A stretch of 64,000 nt of DNA from Gracilibacillus salitolerans. GTDB taxonomy: Bacteria; Bacillota; Bacilli; Bacillales; Amphibacillaceae. Below, one piece after another: positions 36,707-46,537 of this stretch. The stretch is from the NCBI RefSeq assembly GCF_009650095.1, contig NZ_CP045915.1:3410001-3474000 (forward strand). Direction: 5' to 3'. The notes below the pieces were generated by a model. It was not told where the DNA came from, did no database searches, and saw nothing but the letters and a program-made list of their open reading frames with translations. Both the position numbers and the translations under genes were made by a program. Within the stretch, counting starts at the first letter, position 1. Each line of letters opens with the position of its first letter.

Positions 36707-36741
36707 AAAGCGCTATTGAACCTATTCAATAGCGCTTTTTT
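36707..36741. terminator. Bidirectional terminator between the PhnB-like and PQQ-type genes
   Basis: aaagcgctattgaa (36707-36720) pairs with ttcaatagcgcttt (36725-36738), then TTT. Confidence 0.9.
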
Positions 36742-36751
36742 AACTATATAA

Positions 36752-37867
36752 TCAGTCTATATCTGATAGTGAAACTTTATAAAGTATGTCATCATCCTCT
36801 TCTGGATTTCCACGTCCATCAGTATTATTCGTAATAATATATAAGTTATTATCCTTAATTAATACATCTCGTACTCTGCCAAGTTCTGAAACAACTTCCT
36901 TTTGGTCCCCTGTTTCAAGATCAAATTCTATTACAGCTTCCCCTCTCAAAGTAGCTACATATAATTTACCATCGTGATAATCGATACCAGATGGAGCCCA
37001 AGTTGTATCTGCTCCTGAGGTAAATAATGGCGTAATCATACCTTGTTGCTCTTCCTTGCCTTCAATGATAGGCCAACCATAATTCTGACCAGCTTCCAAT
37101 TTATTTACTTCATCATTCGCACTGTTGCCATGTTCACTTGCATATAGTGTACCATCTTTATCCCATGTTAAGCCTTGAGGATTACGGTGTCCAAGACTAT
37201 AAACATAAGAATCTTCAAATGGATTATCGGCAGGTATTGAACCATCAAGGTTCATTCTCAGGATTTTTCCACCTAATGATTCATTTTGCTGGGCAATTTC
37301 AGCATCAGATGCATCCCCAGCTGTGGCATATAATTTATGATCAGGCCCTATCTTTAACCTTCCTCCATGATGATAAGCTCCACTTGGGATTTTATCGAGT
37401 AACACCTCTTCCTCCGTCCATGTATCGTCATCTAAACGAAGTCTCACAATCCGATTAAATTGACCTGTATCATCCTTATAGGTGTAATAAGCGTATGCCA
37501 GATTGGATTCAGAGAAATCCTGATCAAATACGAAACCTAACAGACCCGCTTCTGCAGCGGTGGCAAGCTCTTTTTCAAGTTCAACATTTTGTCTTTCGAC
37601 TTGTCCATTTTCAATCTTCACAATACTTCCTGGTCTTTCCGTTAGGTAAAAAGTGTCATCTGCTGTTTCAATGGCCCATGGAACATTCAGATTTTCTGCA
37701 ATCACTTCCTGCTCTTCTGCAATTTCCGTTATATCTGATTGGTCTTTATTCTTAGTCTCACTGGAGCTATTTGGCTGTTCTTCAATCAATTTTGGTTGTT
37801 TATCTGCGGAGCAAGCAGTGATAAAAAATAGAATAAATAACAATATGAACCATTCTCTATTCAACAT
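36752..37867 (-). CDS. PQQ-dependent glucose/sorbosone dehydrogenase-type lipoprotein
   Basis: A 371-residue protein with lipobox ITAC at residues 16-19 and a six-bladed propeller of the soluble aldose dehydrogenase (YliI/Asd) family: NVPWAIE near 60, GLLGFVFDQDF near 110, the catalytic-His region YHHGGRLKIGPDHKLYATAGD near 165, and YSLGHRNPQGLTWD. It should oxidise aldose sugars outside the membrane if PQQ is available. No PQQ synthesis gene is seen here, so the cofactor may be imported or the role may differ. GAGGAG precedes the ATG. It is a single gene. Confidence 0.88.
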   Translation of the reverse strand: MLNREWFILLFILFFITACSADKQPKLIEEQPNSSSETKNKDQSDITEIAEEQEVIAENLNVPWAIETADDTFYLTERPGSIVKIENGQVERQNVELEKELATAAEAGLLGFVFDQDFSESNLAYAYYTYKDDTGQFNRIVRLRLDDDTWTEEEVLLDKIPSGAYHHGGRLKIGPDHKLYATAGDASDAEIAQQNESLGGKILRMNLDGSIPADNPFEDSYVYSLGHRNPQGLTWDKDGTLYASEHGNSANDEVNKLEAGQNYGWPIIEGKEEQQGMITPLFTSGADTTWAPSGIDYHDGKLYVATLRGEAVIEFDLETGDQKEVVSELGRVRDVLIKDNNLYIITNNTDGRGNPEEDDDILYKVSLSDID

Positions 37868-38029
37868 TATTCACTCCTCAAAATAAGTTTGTATACTTAA
37901 GTACCATGTTAACTCTTCCAATCTTTAAATGCCAATTTCTGAGAATCTATTTTTAGTAATAGATAAATCTAGCTTTTTTCAAAATCCATGCTACTATTAA
38001 GTAAAAAACTAAATATGGAGAAATGAAAA

Positions 38030-38842
38030 ATGAAACTAGTTTCTTTTAACGCCTTTCGAACGATTGGAATACCAGGAGTACGCTATATTAAGCCAGAGCA
38101 TATGTTTAATGAGATCGATATAATTAAAGAAGCAGATCTTATTCTGTTTCCGGAAACATGGCAAGTCTCAACTCTTGTTTATGGGTTGAAAAAGCAAATT
38201 TTCCCGAGCATTGAGACGATGCAAATCGGTGCTAATAAAATTGAGATGACCCGGGCACTGTGGTCGGTTGCGAAAGAGAATGTTCCTTACACAGAAATTT
38301 TGGCAAGTACAGATAGAAATATCGCACATATTTTAGAGACCTTTCCCTTCCCTTTTGTTGCGAAAGAAGCAAAAAATTCGATGGGAAAAGGGGTATTTCT
38401 AATTGAAAATAATGCACACTTTATAAACTATGCTCGTAATAACGATGTACTCTATGTGCAAGAATATTTGCCGAATGACGGGAAGGATTTGCGTGTTTGT
38501 GTCGTTGGTGATCAAATTCATGACGCTTATTGGCGTATTGGGCTCGAAGGAGAATTTCTCCACAATGTAGCAAGAGGTGGAGAGGTTAGTCATCAATTTA
38601 TTCCGGCAGAGGCATTGGCATTAGTTTCGAAGGTTGCCAATCTATTACATATTGATCATGCTGGATTTGATATTCTAGTAAGTGAAGGGAAATATTATAT
38701 TTTGGAGTTTAATGTGTTGTTTGGGAATCAAGGACTAACAAATCAAAAAATGACAGTTGCACAAGCAATTCACCATTATATATCGAAACAGTTTGTACCA
38801 CCACACCCAACCTCACCTACACCAGGAAAAGTTATTTCTTAA
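38030..38842 (+). CDS. ATP-grasp ligase, RimK-like
   Basis: The 270-residue protein has the ATP-grasp pattern: a short N-terminal domain, then FPFVAKEAKNSMGKGVFLI with the ATP-binding lysine and glycine loop near 115, VQEYLPNDGKDLRVCVVGD near 145, and the Mg2+/ATP-binding FDILVSEGKYYILEFNVLFGNQG near 225. This is closest to RimK-type amino-acid ligases, which add glutamate or related residues to proteins or small molecules. The preATP domain is shorter than in RimK itself. Partners are not evident; no peptide gene adjoins it. GGAG precedes the ATG by nine bases. Confidence 0.8.
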   Translation: MKLVSFNAFRTIGIPGVRYIKPEHMFNEIDIIKEADLILFPETWQVSTLVYGLKKQIFPSIETMQIGANKIEMTRALWSVAKENVPYTEILASTDRNIAHILETFPFPFVAKEAKNSMGKGVFLIENNAHFINYARNNDVLYVQEYLPNDGKDLRVCVVGDQIHDAYWRIGLEGEFLHNVARGGEVSHQFIPAEALALVSKVANLLHIDHAGFDILVSEGKYYILEFNVLFGNQGLTNQKMTVAQAIHHYISKQFVPPHPTSPTPGKVIS

Positions 38843-38910
38843 AGAAAAAAACGTGCAGAAAGAACAGAGTCTGTTAATCTGAACGAGTTAGATCTTTTGA
38901 TTACTCTTAG

Positions 38911-38995
38911 GATTTGTTGTTTATCTTGATTTATTCAACAAATCTTTTACCCCTCCACGAAGATTTGTTGTTTATCTTAATTTATTAACAAATCT
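38911..38995. repeat. Two direct copies of a 35-base imperfect hairpin
   Basis: Copy 1 (38911-38945) and copy 2 (38962-38995) share GATTTGTTGTTTATCTT and ATTTATT, and each ends AACAAATCTT. Within each copy GATTTGTT and AACAAATC pair. They fill most of the 276-base gap between the ATP-grasp gene and pbuX. Confidence 0.7.
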
Positions 38996-39080
38996 TGATC
39001 GCTCTTAAATTTATTTTCTTCACTAAATAAAATAACAAGCACCAGTTCCAAATACTGTGGTAATACTTTTGATAACATAT

Positions 39081-39116
39081 AAAAGCCAGCATATTATTAC
39101 TTGTATGCTGGCTTTT
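39081..39116 (-). terminator. Terminator after pbuX
   Basis: A 13-bp stem (aaaagccagcata, 39081-39093, with tatgctggctttt, 39104-39116); the distal arm ends in TTTT on the minus strand. Confidence 0.8.
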
Positions 39117-39118
39117 CA

Positions 39119-41209
<2,091 letters not shown>

Positions 41210-41234
41210 AATATTATAAAAATATTGTTTCTAT

Positions 41235-41262
41235 ATTGTAACACGTTATTGTTTGTTTTCAA
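41235..41262 (-). promoter_or_regulatory. Promoter of xpt-pbuX
   Basis: On the minus strand TTGAAA (41262-41257) and TACAAT (41240-41235) are 16 bases apart, about 25 bases before the riboswitch aptamer. Confidence 0.55.
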
Positions 41263-41307
41263 GATGTTTTTCAAGTTTTTTCGGTTAAATCACGAATTAT
41301 TTCCGTT

Positions 41308-41886
41308 TTATTCATCAGAATATTCGTGATTGCGCCTGTGATAACGTAACAACACATTACCTGATTGGAATACGTTACTATCTATTAGCTGTAATGTTAT
41401 GGAATGGTTTAAACCGCTCCATAACCTCTTACCTGCTGCCAATGCAACTGGATTAACGATCAAATGGTACTCATCGACAAGTCCATACTCGGTTAAAGCT
41501 GACACCAAATCTGAGCTACCCAACACTAACATATCCTTTCCGTTTTGCTTCTTTAATTGCCTCAGTTGTTTTTCGAATTCCTTTCCAGTGATTAAGCTGG
41601 TATTTTGCCAGGTTACCTGATCTAATGTATTAGAAAATACGATTTTATCATACTGATTCATCCTTTCAGCTGTCTCTGGAAATTTCTCATAAGCAACGGG
41701 AGTTTGCCAAAAGGCTTCCATATGCTGAAAAGTTACTCTTCCAAATAATAAAGTATCCACTTTTCTAAAGAGCTTATCGTTGTACTGATAATATTCGTTA
41801 TCTATTACATGCCAATCTAATTCATGATGAGGTCCTTCGACCAAGCCATTCACTGTTATCATCATCTGACTTATGATTTTTCTCAT
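41308..41886 (-). CDS. Dihydrofolate reductase-family protein (RibD C-terminal-like), copy B
   Basis: The 192-residue protein starts at the ATG at 41886, one base after the stop of the upstream paralogue and behind AGAGGAG. Motifs of the RibD_C/YyaP group are MRKIISQMMITVNGLVEG at the start, LLFGRVTFQHMEAFWQT near 62 and LVDEYHLIVNPVALAAGKRLW near 150. These enzymes bind NADPH in a DHFR fold; true folate reduction is not established. It forms a two-gene unit with copy A. Confidence 0.85.
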   Translation of the reverse strand: MRKIISQMMITVNGLVEGPHHELDWHVIDNEYYQYNDKLFRKVDTLLFGRVTFQHMEAFWQTPVAYEKFPETAERMNQYDKIVFSNTLDQVTWQNTSLITGKEFEKQLRQLKKQNGKDMLVLGSSDLVSALTEYGLVDEYHLIVNPVALAAGKRLWSGLNHSITLQLIDSNVFQSGNVLLRYHRRNHEYSDE

Positions 41887-41887
41887 T

Positions 41888-42445
41888 CTATTCTCCTCTC
41901 TTTCGGTATCGCAATAACACGATTCCCGAGGCAAAGGATCGAGCTTCGATTAATTGTAATGTTAGTTGCTTGTGAAACATCGGTTTACCACCTCCAAGGG
42001 TGACAGGGTGGACATATAGCCAATATTCATCGATTACATCTAATTCCATCAAAGTTTGTGCTATTGTTGCCCCTCCGAGAGACAAGTTTTTTCCAGGTAA
42101 TGCTTTTTCTTTCTCGATTTCCTCTCGGAGGTTATCTTTTACTATTTTACTGTTCCACTCCGCTTTATCTAATGTTTTGGAGAAAACAATCTTTTTCATA
42201 TCAACCCACATGCGCGCCCACTCTTTATCCTGGGAACTACTTTCAGGATCGTCCACCACGTATGGCCAGTGACCAGCCATATTTTCATATGTTTTTCGAC
42301 CATATAGATGTGTATCAAACGTTTTTTCCTGGTCGATAATATGTTGAAATACTTCCTCGTCAGGCTTGCTCCAATCAATACTTCCATTCTGATCTTCCAT
42401 ATAACCGTCGACAGACACCATTTGGGAATAGATTACTTTCCTCAT
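41888..42445 (-). CDS. Dihydrofolate reductase-family protein (RibD C-terminal-like), copy A
   Basis: The 185-residue paralogue opens MRKVIYSQMVSVDGYMEDQNGSIDWSKPDEEVFQHI and has LYGRKTYENMAGHWP, VFSKTL, LSLGGATIAQTLMELDVIDEYWLYVHPVTLGGGKPMF, typical of YyaP/YwjB-like proteins. The GGA loop and HPV motif are intact. AGGAG lies nine bases before the ATG. It is the first gene of the pair; the two differ enough that duplication is not recent. Confidence 0.87.
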   Translation of the reverse strand: MRKVIYSQMVSVDGYMEDQNGSIDWSKPDEEVFQHIIDQEKTFDTHLYGRKTYENMAGHWPYVVDDPESSSQDKEWARMWVDMKKIVFSKTLDKAEWNSKIVKDNLREEIEKEKALPGKNLSLGGATIAQTLMELDVIDEYWLYVHPVTLGGGKPMFHKQLTLQLIEARSFASGIVLLRYRKRGE

Positions 42446-42540
42446 TATAATTCTCCTTTTCTATTTTTCTTCTATTTTAGCAATCCACAGAACAGAAATT
42501 TCTTAAAAATTGCTTGATTATGTCATAAAAACTTAGGCAA

Positions 42541-42570
42541 ACAAAAACACCAAAGGTTAATCTTTGGTGT
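42541..42570 (-). terminator. Terminator after the HxlR gene
   Basis: ACACCAAAG and CTTTGGTGT pair around ATTAAC, then TTTTG on the minus strand. The gene's last codons and stop lie inside the hairpin. Confidence 0.85.
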
Positions 42571-43141
42571 AGGGTTTATGCTCTTCTATTTCTGACACTT
42601 TCTTCCAGACAGCGGACAATGAAGAACGATAGGATTCGTTTATTTTATACGTATATACTAGCTTAGGTTCTTCCTTGATTTCTTTCTTTACAAGCCACAT
42701 TTCACACAATTCATTCAATCTCGTAGAAAGTATTCTTGGTGATGGGTTGCCCAGCAGCTCTAATATAGATTGAAAGCGAGCATACTGATGTAATAAAGCT
42801 AGCAAGATAGGCCAATTCCAGGTTTTTCGATGTAATGGTCCGTGGTTAATGGCTTCTTCAGCCGCTTGGATGACCATTGCGATTTCTAATAAGCTGTTCC
42901 CATACGGAGTCAATTTGTATTCAGGCAATAATGGATGTCGTCGTTCATAGGGTGTTAAACGCTGCACTACTTCCGCAGAAACTAGCTTTGTCAAATTATC
43001 ACTTAGTCTTGATGGTGATATCCCAAGCTTTTTTTGCAGTGGTGTAAAACGCCCACCCGAAGACTGTAAATGAATAAGTATTGGCAGAACCCAGCGCCCG
43101 GATAGTAGATGTGTAAATTGAATTGCTTCTTTTACATGCAT
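42557..43141 (-). CDS. Transcription factor with two HxlR-type winged helices
   Basis: The 194-residue protein holds two tandem HxlR-like domains. The first (residues 1-95) has LSGRWVLPILIHLQSSGGRFTPLQKKLGISPSRLSDNLTKLVSAEVVQR. The second (105-194) repeats the plan: RKTWNWPILLALLHQYARFQSILELLGNPSPRILSTRLNELCEMWLVKKEI. HxlR regulators usually have one domain and work as dimers; here one chain may mimic a dimer. The ATG at 43141 comes directly after the TAA of the VOC gene, so the two are coupled. It may control that gene. Confidence 0.8.
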   Translation of the reverse strand: MHVKEAIQFTHLLSGRWVLPILIHLQSSGGRFTPLQKKLGISPSRLSDNLTKLVSAEVVQRLTPYERRHPLLPEYKLTPYGNSLLEIAMVIQAAEEAINHGPLHRKTWNWPILLALLHQYARFQSILELLGNPSPRILSTRLNELCEMWLVKKEIKEEPKLVYTYKINESYRSSLSAVWKKVSEIEEHKPYTKD

Positions 43142-43501
43142 TTAGTCTGTTAAAGTTTGTGATAATTCAAAACTGTTGCCATCCGGATCCTGGAAAGTTG
43201 CCAATTTTACAAGGTTAGGGATTGTTTCAATCTCGCCTGTAAATTGAATGCCTCTTTCCTTCAATTCTACATAAGTCTTTTCAATATCTTCTACTTCAAA
43301 TACAGCTGATGAAGTGACAGGTGCGATCGTTTCTGCTTCAGCAAAACCTATGCAATAATCCTTTGTGTTCGTTGTGATCATCGCAATCCGCTGTTCCTCA
43401 TCCTTAAAATCTAAAGAAAATCCCAATCCCTCTGTAAAATACTTAACTGACTCATCCATGCTCTTTACATTGTACCAAATGGTTAAACCTGACTTATACA
43501 T
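43142..43501 (-). CDS. VOC-superfamily (glyoxalase/bleomycin-resistance) protein
   Basis: The 119-residue protein has the two beta-alpha-beta-beta-beta units of VOC enzymes: KSGLTIWYNVKSMDESVKYFTEGLGFSLDFKDEEQRIAMI and SSAVFEVEDIEKTYVELKERGIQFTGEIETIPNLVKLATFQDPDGNSFELSQ. It may bind or destroy a toxic small molecule. The ATG at 43501 is eight bases after AAGGAG. It is the first gene of a unit with the double-HxlR regulator. Confidence 0.85.
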   Translation of the reverse strand: MYKSGLTIWYNVKSMDESVKYFTEGLGFSLDFKDEEQRIAMITTNTKDYCIGFAEAETIAPVTSSAVFEVEDIEKTYVELKERGIQFTGEIETIPNLVKLATFQDPDGNSFELSQTLTD

Positions 43502-43681
43502 TTCTTTGACTCCTTCCATTTATTTGATACCGTAATTATATCCACTATAAAAACGGTAGTCAATAGATAAAGGTGAAATTTTCCAATATTTTTAAACCGT
43601 TTATAAAACATACATTTATAAATAATTCATGAAATATATTGATTGATTTTTTTAAAATGGAGGTACTACCATCGCCTCTAA

Positions 43682-43768
43682 AACGAAATTCACCAAGGAG
43701 AAGCGTATTTGGGTGAAAATCCTGATCAACCAGATTCCACGAATGAAATATGGGTAGCAATTAAATAA
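43682..43768 (+). pseudogene. Possible C-terminal relic of a GyrI-like effector-binding protein
   Basis: A short open stretch on the plus strand ends GENPDQPDSTNEIWVAIK, then TAA. This looks like the closing strand of GyrI-like/AraC effector-binding domains, which commonly end in a proline/aspartate-rich turn and EIWIPIK. Nothing homologous is seen before it. The call rests on about 18 residues and may be chance. Confidence 0.3.
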
Positions 43769-43774
43769 TAAAAT

Positions 43775-43820
43775 AATAAACAAGGCTGAATTTTACTCTA
43801 AGGTAAAATATCAGCCTTGT
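43775..43820. terminator. Bidirectional hairpin after the NAT-like gene
   Basis: caaggctga (43781-43789) pairs with tcagccttg (43811-43819), with further pairing of ATTTTAC and GTAAAAT inside. The minus strand continues TTTATTATTTT. Confidence 0.75.
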
Positions 43821-44572
43821 AACTTTTGGTAGCCTTTTAATGTAGTTAATAAAAACTGTTGATCATATCCCGATACTTTATTAATTCTAGTAGCCCACTC
43901 TTCTATACTCTTAAAAGATGGTTCTTTAAATAAACCCTCGCTTGTGCTTAAATAAGCTTCCCAATCATTAAATTCCCAGTGAGCAGTCTCTGCCTTATAG
44001 GGAATCCTGCATTCAAATAATGGTTTTGGATCAATTGTATGTTGTGAGAATTCGGCAGCAAGTAAAAACTCCTCCATGTTTACTGGTTGTGGATCATAGG
44101 ATTGACGTGAAACTTTCCCATTCGGTCTTTGATAAGTAATTTCAATTTGATTTTCTGTGGAAAATACCTGGACATTAGCAGCCGGAAAAAAGCCACTTAA
44201 CGATTCATTTGTATAGTCTGCATGCTGTGTTTCCATTAAAATTGGCTTAATCCATTGATCACCTAAGTCGCACAAATATCTATTCCCTTTTTCATCTAAT
44301 GCCATAACCGCAGCATGCGCCTCCTCACTATGTAAATCATGGCCAATTGGATAGGCGGTAATACCGTCTTTTTGAAATACATCTATTAACCATATAGCAA
44401 GGTCAAAACAGTTCCCTGTTATTCCGTATTGTTTATAGTGATCTTCCATCAATGCTACATCTCGCTGCTTCTTTTCGGTATTTTGATAGAAATACCACAT
44501 TTTCGTTAAGGTTTCCATCGGGTAATGATCAAATTTGTGCCATGTATCTAGAATATAACTCGGTGCATGCAT
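43811..44572 (-). CDS. Putative NAT/transglutaminase-like cysteine enzyme
   Basis: No family is recognised with certainty. The 253-residue protein shows a possible Cys-His-Asp triad in the spacing of arylamine N-acetyltransferases and transglutaminase-like folds: GNCFDLAIWLIDVFQKDGITAYPIGHD near residue 53, EEAHAAVMALDEKGNRYLCDLGDQWIKP near 84. The rest (a beta-rich middle and a helical end) is not diagnostic. It has no signal peptide, so it is cytoplasmic. It is a single gene with its own terminator. Confidence 0.6.
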   Translation of the reverse strand: MHAPSYILDTWHKFDHYPMETLTKMWYFYQNTEKKQRDVALMEDHYKQYGITGNCFDLAIWLIDVFQKDGITAYPIGHDLHSEEAHAAVMALDEKGNRYLCDLGDQWIKPILMETQHADYTNESLSGFFPAANVQVFSTENQIEITYQRPNGKVSRQSYDPQPVNMEEFLLAAEFSQHTIDPKPLFECRIPYKAETAHWEFNDWEAYLSTSEGLFKEPSFKSIEEWATRINKVSGYDQQFLLTTLKGYQKLQG

Positions 44573-44768
44573 GCTTCGGTTCCCCCACTTTTCATTTTAT
44601 TGAAAACTTGCTACTACATTTGTCTTTTATTATACCCCAATTACTATTAAGCTACGAGTCTTCCATTAAAAGGGATTCATACTACGCATGAACGATAGTA
44701 AGCCTACCATTCCCATTGATAAAAGGGGAAATGACAGGCTTTGCTGGCGTTCATATCACGTATTCAAA

Positions 44769-44921
44769 CTAACAACAACTTTGATCTTCTGATTTTAAAT
44801 CGTCTTTTTTCTTTTCATTTTGCTCTTTATCGTGGTTAGGTTTAAATTCCTCAAACTCTACACCACAACATGACTTATCAGAAGAAGAAAATATATTTTT
44901 CAATCCTTTTTTGTCTACCAT
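44769..44921 (-). CDS. 50-residue CC-motif protein next to the ArsP-like permease
   Basis: The gene starts with ATG at 44921, after a perfect AAAGGAGGTGATAAT ribosome site, and stops at TAG. The product is MVDKKGLKNIFSSSDKSCCG, then a very hydrophilic stretch rich in K, E and D, ending DQSCC. Two vicinal cysteine pairs at both ends suggest binding of a soft metal or metalloid. It is 13 bases downstream of the permease gene and surely in its operon. Its function is not known; chaperone delivery to the permease is an inference. Confidence 0.75.
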   Translation of the reverse strand: MVDKKGLKNIFSSSDKSCCGVEFEEFKPNHDKEQNEKKKDDLKSEDQSCC

Positions 44922-44934
44922 ATTATCACCTCCT

Positions 44935-45819
44935 TTAAAGAATGAGTTGAATCATAAAACCAGTCGAAATAGCGACAAATAAGATAGATAATACAAATGC
45001 AATAACTAGCTTACGCTTAAATAATTTGCTCAGTAAAACCACCTCTGGCAAGCTTGCTCCTGCTCCACCAATAAGCAGTGCAATGACTGCTCCGATACCC
45101 ATTCCTTTAGTAATCAATGCATCACCAATTGGCAACATCACTTCGGCGCGAATGTACATCGGGATTCCGATAATCGAGGCGATTGGGATGGTCCATGGTT
45201 TATCACTACCAGCAACCTGGATAATGAACGATTCCGGAACAAAGTTATAGATAAATGCACCAATAAATACACCTAAGACAAGAAATGGTAATACCGGAAT
45301 AAAAAATTCCCATGCATCCTGTAGTGCCAGCTTCCACTTGGGAACAGTTGATTCAACCTTAGTCGAATCTTTTCTTCTGACACGAACATCTTTAACTAAT
45401 GTACGAAAGCCAAATTTTTCCCAAACAAAGCCAATTACCATGGCAAATATCCAGACAATAACGAAATAATACACCGTTATCTCCCATCCTAGAAATGTCC
45501 ACAGTAAGATGACGATTACTGGATTCAACAAAGGTGAAGCTACCAAGAATGACATCGATGGTCCAAATGGCGCCTTAGAAGATAACAATCCAGCTAATAT
45601 AGGAATAGTCGAACAAGAACAAAAAGGCGTTAAAGCACCTAAACCAGTACCATATAGATAGCCACTCCATTTATTTGGTCGGTGAAGTATTTCTTTAATT
45701 TGTTCTTCTGTCACTTTTTGTTGAATCAAGCTCACCATAAAGCTGATCACAATAAATAGTACAGTCAATTCTAAAAATAAAAATAGGAACTGTTGAATAA
45801 ACGAAATAAAGCTTGACAT
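44935..45819 (-). CDS. ArsP/DUF318-type permease
   Basis: A 294-residue membrane protein with about eight helices of the PF03773 permease family. Family features are GALTPFCSCSTIPILAGLLSSKAPFGPSMSFLVASPLLNP near residue 57, with the CSCS motif, and its internal repeat counterpart GIPMYIRAEVMLPIGDALITKGMGIGAVIALLIGGAGASLPEVVLL near 218. Members include the organoarsenical exporter ArsP and proteins linked to Cu/Zn efflux. GTAGGAGG precedes the ATG. It lies between a cysteine-rich MarR regulator and a CC peptide, all on one strand, which supports soft metal(loid) resistance. Confidence 0.87.
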   Translation of the reverse strand: MSSFISFIQQFLFLFLELTVLFIVISFMVSLIQQKVTEEQIKEILHRPNKWSGYLYGTGLGALTPFCSCSTIPILAGLLSSKAPFGPSMSFLVASPLLNPVIVILLWTFLGWEITVYYFVIVWIFAMVIGFVWEKFGFRTLVKDVRVRRKDSTKVESTVPKWKLALQDAWEFFIPVLPFLVLGVFIGAFIYNFVPESFIIQVAGSDKPWTIPIASIIGIPMYIRAEVMLPIGDALITKGMGIGAVIALLIGGAGASLPEVVLLSKLFKRKLVIAFVLSILFVAISTGFMIQLIL

Positions 45820-45861
45820 CTTTTGCCTCCTACCTTTTTTATATTAATACCGATTAACAAC

Positions 45862-45879
45862 TATTGTATATTGCAACTA
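45862..45879. promoter_or_regulatory. Candidate MarR operator before the permease gene
   Basis: TATTGTATATTGCAACTA shares TTGTAT-TTGCAACTAT with the palindrome upstream of the marR-like gene. It lies 43 bases before the permease start. Confidence 0.6.
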
Positions 45880-45904
45880 TTATTTTTTTATTATCCTCCA
45901 TCCT

Positions 45905-46375
45905 TTAGAATGGAGGATAACAACACATATCACTTTTTCGCATTATTTCTGTTAGATCTTTGATCTCCGTCCTCATACTAGTCATTTTCTCCTCTGGTAA
46001 ATGTTTAAACATATCCATAATACTTGTTGTCATCATCTCAGTGATCTCTTCCTCTAACGCTTTACCCTTTTCCGATAATTCCAACGTGACATAACGTCGA
46101 TCTTCAGGATGTGGCAATCGGACTACATACTCTTTTTCCACTAATCCATGGATATGACGACTTGTAGTACTGTTGTCTAAACAAAGCCTTTGGGCTAATT
46201 CATTTAATGTCATATGATGGCCCTGTTTAATTTCATAAAGAATATGACTTTGAATGGTTGTGACTCCACAACATTGGGAGCTTTCTTTTTGCAATAATCC
46301 GAACTGTCTTGAAAGAATCACAAACAAATGACGCATTTCTTGAATATCCTGTTTTTTGTTACTACTTTTATCCAT
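45905..46375 (-). CDS. MarR-family regulator with cysteine pairs
   Basis: The 156-residue regulator has a MarR winged helix: LNELAQRLCLDNSTTSRHIHGLVEKEYVVRLPHPEDRRYVTLELSEKG near residues 62-108. Unusual are two vicinal cysteine pairs, SSQCCGVTT near 35 and the C-terminal SDMCCYPPF, plus a Cys in the recognition region. These could form a metal(loid) site. I use the ATG at 46375 after AGGTGA; the frame opens nine bases earlier. A palindrome sits directly before it and a similar one before the permease, so it should repress both. Confidence 0.85.
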   Translation of the reverse strand: MDKSSNKKQDIQEMRHLFVILSRQFGLLQKESSQCCGVTTIQSHILYEIKQGHHMTLNELAQRLCLDNSTTSRHIHGLVEKEYVVRLPHPEDRRYVTLELSEKGKALEEEITEMMTTSIMDMFKHLPEEKMTSMRTEIKDLTEIMRKSDMCCYPPF

Positions 46376-46405
46376 TTTTATCACCTAATTGCAGTATATG
46401 TTAAT

Positions 46406-46424
46406 TAGTTGTATTTTGCAACTA
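46406..46424. promoter_or_regulatory. Palindromic MarR operator before the marR-like gene
   Basis: TAGTTGTATTTTGCAACTA: TAGTTG and CAACTA are perfect inverted half-sites around a 7-base centre. A second copy is before the permease. Confidence 0.65.
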
Positions 46425-46464
46425 TTAAGTTTGCTTTAAACTGGAAAATTTTTCGTGATTTCTA

Positions 46465-46493
46465 TTGACGTCTAAATTTTTTGAATATATAAT
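46465..46493 (+). promoter_or_regulatory. Promoter of the bmr leader and exporter
   Basis: TTGACG (46465-46470) and TATAAT (46488-46493) are 17 bases apart. Transcription would begin near 46500, about 440 bases before bmrC. Confidence 0.65.
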
Positions 46494-46537
46494 TATTGAG
46501 CATTGAAAAAAATTACAATTAAAGGAGGTGCGGCAAA

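Noticed and set aside
43560..43760. 66-codon frame on the minus strand near the VOC gene
   Set aside because: No ribosome site, no recognisable pattern, and it overlaps a more convincing plus-strand relic and AT-rich spacer.
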